Shown here: positions 55,694 through 64,000 of the stretch, one piece after another
Position numbering within the stretch: position 1 is the stretch's first letter
Layout of the letters: each line of letters opens with the position of its first letter
Assembly (NCBI GenBank): GCA_947685225.1
Contig: CANTUV010000062.1
Location: 13,908,501-13,972,500, forward strand
Source: Garcia nutans
Lineage: Eukaryota > Streptophyta > Magnoliopsida > Malpighiales > Euphorbiaceae
Direction: 5' to 3'
Length of the DNA: 64,000 nt
The notes under the pieces: model-generated
Database searches by the model: none
What the model saw: the letters and a program-made list of their open reading frames with translations, nothing else
Told to the model about the DNA's origin: nothing
Program-made: the position numbers and the translations under genes

Positions 55694-57226
55694 TGTTGCG
55701 CTCGAATTAAGTTCTACTACAGGCGTCACTCGCAAGTATACGAGGTAGCTGTAGCAAAGGTGATCGCCCCAAGGACGTCTCACAAAGAAGCTAGATAAGC
55801 GAATTGATTATCAGGTTGCAAATAACAAATTATAATAAATTTAAATTGCTAACAACTAATGAAAACAGATCGATTAAAACAATAAAAGTAAACTGAGTTG
55901 ATATATTGATTCACTTAATAGAAAGGTCTAGGGTTTGCACTTCTCTACTAACTTATATGTATGAACGGTTATTCCTCTCAACCAATTTAATTTCAAAGAT
56001 TAGATTTCAAGCAACTTAATTAATCGATTCAAGGAAATAAGCTCTCGCATTCAAACTCTTTCAAATAATCTTGTTACAATTGAAATAATCCTTTTCTTAG
56101 GTTATATTTCTAATTCACCTAAGTCCCTAATTGAATTGTTCCAGCATTAGACTTCATCTCTCAATCCTTCATCTAATACCTCAAACACATAATTGGTGGC
56201 CAATCAATTATATATTAACAATAATTCCATTCAATCAAGACTAAAGAAATAATTCAATTAAGAGCAATAACCAATTCATACAGTCATAATAGATTCATAC
56301 AAACCCTAGACTAGATCAAATTAGTTCATAATAATGCTATCAAACATATTCATCTCATTAAAAATTCAAAGAAATCAGTTTAGACATAATAGAATTCATG
56401 AATACAATTCCAAAGAAATTTAAGAGATAAAGTTTGAGAACAAAACCAAATTACAAACTCCCTTTAGCTTCTGAAGAATCTCTTGATCAGCTCTTTTCTA
56501 GAAGAATGTTGCAATGGTAAAAACAAATTTAATCTAGACTGTTTGAATCAAAGTGTAATCAATAATCTCAAAGAAAACAAATTGGAAACCCTAAGATTCA
56601 GTTTGACGGCTGATCAAAACAAATTGGAAACCCTGTGATTTTCATCTTTCATCTTTGGAGTTGAGTGTGACACGGCCAAGCTTGGGTGAGCTTGGCCGTG
56701 TTTGATGCATTTGGAGGGACACAGCTAGTGACTTGGCTGTGTCTCCTAGGTGTGTCACCTACTGACCTCTTTGTTCTTTGCTCTTCTTTCTTCAGTCTTC
56801 TTCCTTGGCTATGTGTGTGACATGGCCAAGCTCCTAGCCGTGTCATGTGACACGGCCAGTGGCTTGGCCGTGTCCTCTGAGTGTGTTAGTTACTGCCCAA
56901 ATTTTCCTTCTCTCTTGGTTCCTTGGTTTTGCCCTTGAGGTGAGACATGCTTCATGCTATTCTTTCTTCCAAGGAAATGTTTGCATATTAACCTAAAATA
57001 AACACTTAAACAGACTTTAAGTAAGAATCAAATAAACATTAACCAACAACACATAAACACCACACTAAAAACTAGAACAAAAATGACATAAACACTGAAA
57101 TAAATTAAAACTACCAAAATTGATGAACACACTAAATAAACAGACTAAAACTATCAAAATACCTAAAGAAAACAATAATCATCATAATAAATAAGATATA
57201 ATTCTATGACAAAAACTAATAAAACA
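55694..57226 (-). repeat. Athila-like 3' LTR, minus strand
   Basis: On minus it starts TGTTTTATTAG and ends GAGCGCAACA (1533 bp). It is preceded by a GTGTGGGG polypurine tract typical of Athila 3' ends. It holds a GC-rich palindrome cluster (56660-56885) at +342 to +567. It is the left edge of the element whose pol runs off the right window edge. Confidence 0.8.
56660..56885. repeat. palindromic cassette in Athila-like LTR
   Basis: Units are GACACGGCCAAGCTTGG, GAGCTTGGCCGTGT, GACACAGCTAGTGACTTGG and GACACGGCCAGTGGCTTGG, paired with CCGTGTC arms. The first ~95 bp recur almost unchanged at 60174-60266. Confidence 0.8.
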
Positions 57227-57240
57227 ACTACCCCACACTT
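57227..57240 (-). other. Athila-like polypurine tract
   Basis: On minus, AAGTGTGGGGTAGT sits directly before the LTR start, preceded by TGAGGACAAGCAAAGTTTTA, the usual Athila context. Confidence 0.75.
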
Positions 57241-58800
57241 AAAACTTTGCTTGTCCTCAAGCAAATTCACATGGCATAAATTAAAAACTCAAACAACCTT
57301 AACTATACTTCCAGTATATAAGATGAAATCCTTTAAGACTCAACCATAAATAATTGCAATTTCCTACAATCAAGATTTTCTTAACTCATTCATTACTCCA
57401 GACATACAAATCTCGTCTCTCATCTAAGTGTTTCACTCGATTTCAAAGGTTAATTCACTCAAACCACTCATGACTACATACTGCCATAAACTTGCTTAAT
57501 TATCCAATCTCTCTCACTGATTTTCTCAAGAAATAATCCGAAGGTCTTTCATTTGGATGTAATGGGGCTAAGGTGAAGGTGTGAGAAAAGACATTTAAGC
57601 TGGAACATCAAGAAATGGAGTATCTAAATTAGACAATACTCTTGCTCAGAAACTCATAGCTCCCTCAAATGGCATATTCACCAACCCTTGATAATCTCAC
57701 ATACTTGCATACTTAAAGAAAAGTACATGAGTCGACATTCTCTAATGCTAGAATATATATAAATTTTTGTATATATATATCTTCTCTTTTATTTTCTTTT
57801 ATTATATTTTTTATTTTATTTTATTTATTATATATATATATATAATATACAATTGCATGAAACATCTAGCTTAAAATGTAGAGGAAAAGAATAATCGACT
57901 CTTAGTCAAATACAATGTGCAAAGTATGCATTTCAGCCCCAAATCTTACTAAAGCAATACTATTTTTTTTAATGCTTACCCCACACTTATGAATTAAACC
58001 ACCCTATTGTCATATCATAAGAAACTCCATTCCTTAATGCAGGTATGATGATAATAAGAAAGTGTTGAGTTGTGAATTGTGCTAATCAATCAAGAAACAG
58101 TCAAAGGCTCAACTTGGCTCACTAAGGAATTCATAATTAAGGGAGGTCTTTTTAAGCTAAAGGGATAACCTAATTTGCCTTCATCATTTTAAAACTTGAG
58201 ATTAAATCATAATGTGAGTTCAATTAGTATGCAAAAGCAAACTCTAGAGATGCAAAATCATGAAGGTGCACACTTAAGAAAAGAAAATCAATTGACAATA
58301 ATATTCAATCTATGAGGCTCAAAACTCACCAAAGGTGGGTTCTCAAAGATTTATATATCATGAATTGCAGAATGTGAAAATTGATCCTGAATGAATTCAA
58401 ATGCTAACCTCTATGCTGATACTAAAGTCTCAAATATAATGCTAGAATCACAGAAAAGTCAATAAGTTTTCAACAATTATGCCATGCACAACGCACAATA
58501 TAAACACAAAGACAAACAAAACAAGAATTAAAGGAAAGCTTAAAGATTACCCCACACTTAAAACTTACATTGTCCTCAATGGAAACAAGGATAATAAAGA
58601 TAAAGAGTGAAGGTACAACCTATTTTCCATCGATCCCTTGTGAGGCAAACTCTACCTTTTCATCACAAACAGCAAATGTTCAAAAACAAAATACAATATA
58701 TAAAAAATAAAATATCCAAAATATAAAATGTTAACATTAAAAACAAAAATGAAAAAAAATAACAACGAAAATACGCTATAACTAAACACAAAAAAGTAAG
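57241..58800 (-). other. Athila-like 3' non-coding region
   Basis: No ORF is supported. The polypurine-like TAAGTGTGGGGTA recurs twice more on minus (about 57978-57990 and 58550-58562). The second also has an upstream TGAGGACAATGTAAGTTTTA context, suggesting internal duplication of the 3' end. Confidence 0.55.
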
Positions 58801-58817
58801 GAATTGTCTCGAAAGAT

Positions 58818-59917
58818 CTACGATGAAGGAGGATGTGATGATGAAGCAGCCGAAGGATGAAGACTCAAAATCTTAGCAAGGTTGCTATTGATTCGGTCCA
58901 ATTGTTGCAAGGCCGCAGCATGGTTACAATCTACCTTGCTCTCCAGTGCCTTTATCCTATTAAGTATCTCCTGATTATCCGGAGCCGGAGCATATTCTTC
59001 CAAATCAAGAGAATCCGAGTCTGACCCCTCCTGGACTCATGTTCTCTTTTGTCTACCCCCCGATACTTCTGGCTCAGCTGAAGCGATCATATAAGCCCCT
59101 CCCTGTGCACCACCATATGCATCTTCTCTAGTGTAGCCAAATCCAATGAATCATTACCCGTAATTCTAGTCATACGACAGGTACTCGGGTCAAAATCATT
59201 AAGGAGGGCTGTTGCCAATGTGGTAACCAATCCTCCAATACAAATAGCCCCCTTCTTTTTGTTTGCCACACTATCAAAAACATCGGCCAACCAATAGGCG
59301 GTACTGATGGGTATTGCATTACATGCACAATCTAAGAAAAAGAGCTCAATAAGTTTGACTACACCCGAGCTTTCCTTCCGAGCAAAGAATCCACAGGACA
59401 TAAAGCGATGCAAATACCTCAAAGCGGGATTACTCAATTTAGTTGCTTTGGCCGATTTGGCCACATAACTTCCTGAGCCCAATGCTCCCCAAGCAAATTG
59501 TTGTTTAAAATCCTTAGGTAACGACCTTTCACCATGTTGATGGAAACCAAATATAACATTCAATTGCTCAATACTAACCACAAATGATTTCCCAAGCAAT
59601 TTAAAATTCAATCTAGAGCAAATTTTTGTTTCATCTCTTTCAACCTTAAGAGATGTTAAAAATTCCACAGTGAGCTCTTGAAATTGCAAAGGTCGAAAGG
59701 AGACTAGGTTCTCCCACATAAGATTTTGAACATAACTATAAAAATTATCCTTAATATGAAGAGCATTAAGGGATTCATCGCTGACATACCTTGTCGAAAA
59801 GAAACCCCTAGCCAAAAGAGTAGCCCTCTTCAAAGATGAAGAAGATGAAGATGAAGATGCAGCTGCAGTTGGAGGTCGCTTCCTCTTATGGTGGGACACC
59901 ATCTTCGTTCTCGGCAT
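58818..59917 (-). pseudogene. Athila ORF1-like protein, one frameshift and one stop
   Basis: The start MPRTKMVSHHKRKRPP is basic (possible nuclear signal), followed by a Ser run. The body (59087-59917, 276 aa) holds ARGFFSTRYVSDESLNALHI, FRPLQFQELTVEFLTSLKVE, FKLLGKSFVVSIEQLNVIFG and LRYLHRFMSCGFFARKESSG. This resembles the ATHILA ORF-1 / plant transposon protein family. After a frameshift near 59105 the frame continues as GGAQGGAYMIASAEPEVSGG, a TGA where Arg is expected, then DLEEYAPAPDNQEILNRIKA and a coiled-coil-like end to 58818. It lies downstream of pol, where Athila elements carry an extra ORF of uncertain (sometimes called env-like) role. I see no signal peptide or membrane span. Confidence 0.7.
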
Positions 59918-60666
59918 ATTGAAAGATCTGAAAAAAATTTGAAACTTAAACCGATTAAATTGATTTTTTATGAGAGAAGAAGAAGATTGAACGGATTAAT
60001 TTTAGTTTTGGTGAAGGAATTGAGAATTAATGGAAGTTTGGAAGCTTTGAAGGAACAACAATGGAGGTTTTGTGAGAGAGAAGTCAAGAGAGCGAAAGGA
60101 AGCAAAAAGAAATTTAGGGATTGAAATGAAGGAAAAGTGCAAAAACCGTGTTTTTAAAGTGTAAAATTGAAGGGACACAGCCAAGCTTGGGTGAGCTTGG
60201 CCGTGTCTGATGTGTTTGGAGGGACACGGCCAGTGACTTGGCCATGTCCCATGGGCGTGTCTGACACTGTGAACAAAGGGATTGCAAAACAAAGAAAAGA
60301 GATTTTTGGGTGAAGCTTAGCCGAGCTTGTTGGCCGTGTCAGAGGCTGTATGAAATGGTGACTTTTGGGTTTGGCTTGACACGGCCAATGGCTTGGCCGT
60401 GTCCATGTCACTCACTGCCCATTTGACTCTTTTTTTTATTTTATATCACCAAATCTTAAAGAAATTGCAAACCTCTTCTTCAATCAACCCTGAAACACAT
60501 TAGAAAAATAAAAACTGATCAAAGCACCCATTCCATTTATTTAAATCAAAAATAAAATCAAATTTGCTGAATATAAAATTACAACTATGAAAAGAAATGC
60601 AAACCGATGGGTTGCCTCTTATTTAGCGCTTCTTTAATGTCATATAGCTGGACATTACTGCAAGAC
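59918..60666 (-). other. spacer between Athila-like pol and ORF1-like gene, with palindromic cassette
   Basis: 60174-60410 repeats the LTR cassette (GACACAGCCAAGCTTGG, GAGCTTGGCCGTGTC, GACACGGCCAGTGACTTGG, GACACGGCCAATGGCTTGG). The pol-proximal part contains GGTTGCCTCTTATTTAGCGC, a stretch I associate with the end of plant Athila pol. No coding function seen. Confidence 0.65.
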
Positions 60667-62094
60667 TTAAGGATCGTAGATCAAAGTGCTATCAATGATC
60701 CTTACTTCTTGGAATCCTTCATTATATGATTTAACTCTCTGTCCATTTACTTTAAAAGTCTCATTTGTTTGAGAGTTAAGCAATTCAATGGCACCGAAAG
60801 GATATACCTGAGTTATCTCGAAAGGACCACTCCATCGAGACTTTAGTTTTCCTTGAAACAGACGGAGACAAGAGTTAAAAAGCAAAATTTTGTCATGAAG
60901 TGCTTTAGTGCGATCCTTATAAATCCTCGAACTCTCATATGCCTCATTCCTCAGTTCATCTAACTCTGAAATTTGCAGAAAACGCTCTCTCTTTGCCTTG
61001 TTCAAGTTTAAATTCAGAATCTTCATTGCCCAATACGCTTTGTGCTCCAACTCCACTGGTAAATGACACGCCTTACCAAAAACTAATCGGTATGGACTCA
61101 TACCCAAAGGAGTTTTGTAAGTAGTCCGATATGCCCATAATGCATCATGCAATCTACTCGCCCAATCCTTCCTTGATAAGTTGACTGTTTTCTCCAGAAT
61201 TCCTTTTATTTGCTTGTTGCATGTTTCAACTTGACCAGAAGTCTGTGGATGGTATGGGGTCGACACCTTGTGTTTCACACCAGATTTGTGCATTAATTTC
61301 TCAAAAGGTTTGTTGCAAAAATGACTTCCCCCATCACTGACTATCACTCTTGGTGTGCCAAATCTACTAAGAATATTTTCCTTCACAAATTTAACAACCA
61401 CATTAGCATCATTAGTACAGGTGGGGATTGCCTCCACCCATTTTGAAACATAATCAACATCAACTAAAATATACTCATAAGCAAAAGACTTGGGAAAAGG
61501 ACCCATAAAGTCTATTCCCCACACATCAAACAGTTCAACAATAATATACGACTGAAGGGGCAATTCATTCCTCCTCCCAATGTTACCCACTCTTTGACAG
61601 CGGTCACAGTGCTTACAATACTCTTGAGCATCTTTGAATAGAGTAGGCCAGTAAAAACCACTTTGAAGCACCTTTTCTGCAGTATTCCTCCCTCCAAAAT
61701 GACCACCACAGTGAAGGTCATGACAAAATTGAAGAACACTCAGTTGTTCTTCCTCAGATACACACCTGCGAACTATCTCATCTTTGCATATCCGGAATAG
61801 GTAAGGTTCATCCCAAAAATAAAATTTACTCACATGCAAAAACCTTTTCTTTTCCTGAAATGACATGTTAGAATGCAAAATACTACACGCAAGATAGTTA
61901 GCAATATCTGCAAACCAAGGTGCATTAATTACCATAAACAGCTGCTCATCAGGAAATGCTTCTAAATTTTTAGGAATGCTATCAGATGCAAGATTTTCAC
62001 TAAAGAAGGGTAATCTAGATAAATGATCAGCTACAACATTCTCACTTCCCTTAGTATCCTTGATTTGAAAATCAAATTATTGAAATAATAACAC
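60667..62094 (-). pseudogene. Athila-like integrase
   Basis: A 422-residue open stretch (from 61935) preceded in frame by DTKGSENVVADHLSRLPFFS, the normal RNase H-integrase junction. The zinc finger has H75, H79, C110 and C113. The core has D142 (WGIDFMGPFP), D201 (VSDGGSHF) and E237 (HPQTSGQVETCN), a D(35)E triad. The C-terminus ends FKVNGQRVKSYNEGF, as in Athila integrases. This part alone looks intact, but two stops (TGA where Trp is expected, TAA where Glu is expected, near 62093 and 62078) separate it from RT. Confidence 0.88.
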
Positions 62095-63464
62095 TCATCT
62101 AATTAAGCGAGGTTTAGCATGTTGTTTTGTCAAAAGATATTTTAGAGCTGCATGATCAGAATGCATAATAATTTTCGACCCAATTAAATATGCTCTAAAT
62201 TTATCTAAGGCAAAAACAACAGCTAACATTTCCTTTTCAGTTGTTGTGTAATTCATTTGTGCACTATTCAGGGTTAAGCTAGCATAATATATTACTCTCA
62301 AAAAATTATCAACCCTTTGCCCAAGAACAGTTCTTACTGCATGATTAGAGGCATCACACATGATTTCAAAAGGCAAAGACCAAACAGGAGCTACTATTAT
62401 CGGTGCACTAGTCAGTTTTTCCTTAAGGGAATTAAAGGCTTGCATGCATTGTGCAGTAAACTCAAATGGAACATCTTTCCCCAGCAAATGGCACAATGGT
62501 TGGCTTATTTTAGAAAAATCCTTAATAAACCTCCTGTAAAAACCTGCATGCCCTAGAAAACTTCTTATTCCCTTAACAGAGGTAGGTGGAGGTAATTTAG
62601 CAATCAATTCTACCTTGGCCTTATCCACCTCAATCCCTTTACTTGACACAACATGACCTAATACAATGCCCTGAGTAACCATGAAATAACTCTTTTCCCA
62701 ACTCAAAGTAAGGTTACATTCAATGCATCTCTCAAGCACAAGAACAAGTTTATTGAGGCAATTATCAAAAGAACTACCAAAAATAGAAAAGTCATCCATA
62801 AATACCTCAATAAAATCATCTATCATGTCTGTGAAGACAGACATCATGCATCTCTGAAAAGTCGCAGGCACATTGCACAAGTCAAATGGCATACGCCGAA
62901 ATGCATAAGTCCCAAAAGGGCAAGTAAAAGTAGTCTTGGATTGGTCTTCTGGTGATATCGGCACCTAATAATAACCTGAAAGTCCATCCAAAAAGTAATA
63001 ATGTGAGTGTCCAGAAAGTTTATCCAACATCTGATCAATAAAAGGAAGAGGGAAATGGTCTTTCTTTGTGGCATTGTTCAACTTCCTATAATCGATACAC
63101 ATTCTCCACCCAGTAGTAGTCCTAGTAGGAACCAATTCATTATTTTCATTTTTCACCACAGTGATTCCAGATTTCTTAGGCACTACATGTACTGGGCTCA
63201 CGCACTCACTATTAGCTATTGGATATATCACTCCTTCATCAAGCAATTTGAGCACTTCCTTCTTAACCACTTCACTCATATTTGGGTTAAGGCGCCTTTG
63301 GGTCTCCCTCACAGGTTTAGCTCCTTCTTCTAAGGTGATTCTATGCATGCACATTGAAGGGCTAATACCTTTGATGTCACTCAATCCCCATCCTATTGCT
63401 CTTTTCAATCTTTTTAGCTCACTCACCAACTTCATCTCCTCCCCTTCACTAAGTTCGCTAGATA
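62095..63464 (-). pseudogene. Athila-like reverse transcriptase and RNase H
   Basis: The same frame as the integrase throughout. RT blocks: LNPNMSEVVKKEVLKLLDEG, VIYPIANSECVSPVHVVPKK, WRMCIDYRKLNNATKKDHFP and LPFIDQMLDKLSGH. A TAG near 62964 replaces the usual Gln after SGYY. Then come FRRMPFDLCNVPATFQRCMM and the catalytic FMDDFSIF box. RNase H has CDASNHAVRTVLGQ, TTEKEMLAVVFALDKF and MHSDHAALKYLL, with its acidic residues present. One in-frame stop inside RT makes it a pseudogene unless read through. Confidence 0.88.
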
Positions 63465-64000
63465 TTACACAGGTAAGGTGTTGTGATCTCCTAAAAACAC
63501 ATATTTCAGATTTTTAGGTAACTCTTTCAGTTCTAACTCAAGTGAAGGATTCTTCTCTTCTTTTTGGATGGAGGGAAATTCACATACTAGGTCCTCCTTA
63601 AGTTCCTCTATTTCAGCACTCTCTAATGTCTCAAGGCAACTGGCTATTTCTGAATAAAAAATATCCAAACCACCATCTAAGGTCAGTGCCAGCTCCAATT
63701 TATCCGAGGAACCTGTCTGCAAGAAAACATCTAAAACAACTGCATCAATACAATCAATTAAAGAGCAGTCCTCATATAATGCAATTATAGGAATGGGAGA
63801 AGTGTTAAAAATAGAAAATTCAACCATTTGTCCTAAGACAGTCATTGACAATTTACCATTTTTAACATCTATCAAGGTGTTGTTAGTCACCATAAAAGGC
63901 CTACCCAGTAGAATAGTGTGTGCGGATGGTGTAGAGTTACTTCCTTCCATGTCAAGAACTATGAAATCCACAGGCACTATCAACCCACCAACCTTAACTA
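63465..64000 (-). pseudogene. Athila-like protease, C-terminal part (runs off window)
   Basis: Open from the window edge: VKVGGLIVPVDFIVLDMEGS, then HTILLGRPFMVTNNTLIDVK and NGKLSMTV. This is the second half of an Athila protease, then a linker ending NLKYVFLGDHNTLPV and TAA. A one-base deletion near 63468 explains the break: one base later the sequence reads VISSELSEGEEMKLVSELKR straight into RT. The DTG/DSG active site would lie outside the window. Confidence 0.8.

Noticed and set aside
63007..63517. Plus-strand ORFs of 108 and 118 aa
   Set aside because: Antisense shadows of Athila-like RT and protease. No independent support.

Overview
The window reads as a piece of a eudicot-type plant nuclear chromosome. 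The signs are an AT-rich background, one gene with four exons and GT-AG introns, and LTR retrotransposons of clades known mainly from flowering plants (Tekay/Del-like, Ogre/Tat-like and Athila-like Ty3/gypsy, and Ty1/copia). There are also hAT-like and Stowaway-like DNA elements. I see no rRNA, tRNA, organellar insert, CRISPR array or bacterial operon. Species cannot be named from the sequence alone.

Layout. 1-6965: a decayed Tekay-like gypsy element on + (LTR, tRNA-iMet primer site, gag, protease, RT, then a piece of the second LTR). It is broken by two Ogre-like LTR insertions. 6966-11964: gene-free AT-rich DNA with a ~63-bp minisatellite (8266-9245). 11965-20929: a ~0.7-kb non-autonomous hAT-like element with an 8-bp target duplication, sitting inside a second (~82-bp) minisatellite. 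The hAT element itself contains a complete young Ty1/copia element (12578-20840) with near-identical LTRs, a 5-bp target duplication and one uninterrupted gag-pol ORF (15494-19462). 21304-25103: the 3' part of another Tekay-like element (integrase, chromodomain, polypurine tract, LTR). 25104-27660: retroelement debris and a MITE. 28353-29961 (-): the only recognisable host gene, a secreted-type aldose 1-epimerase (galactose mutarotase) family gene. 31302-31413 is an inverted relic of its first exon.

33841-53961 is a stack of Ogre/Tat-like elements. The left one carries gag but no visible pol. It holds two minus-strand solo Ogre LTRs and one Athila-like solo LTR. The right one (primer site at 49486) has gag, protease and the start of RT. 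53962-64000 adds two more layers: a Tekay-like LTR inserted in that RT, then a minus-strand Athila-like element (LTR, 3' non-coding region, ORF1-like gene, integrase, RNase H, RT, protease) that runs off the right edge.

Two things stand out. First, LTRs of three gypsy clades each hold a GC-rich cluster of short palindromic repeats at a characteristic position. The cluster sequence differs between copies of one family, yet one cluster type is shared between a Tekay-like and an Athila-like LTR. Second, the mutarotase gene has intact exons and splice sites but lacks two of the three residues usually needed for catalysis.
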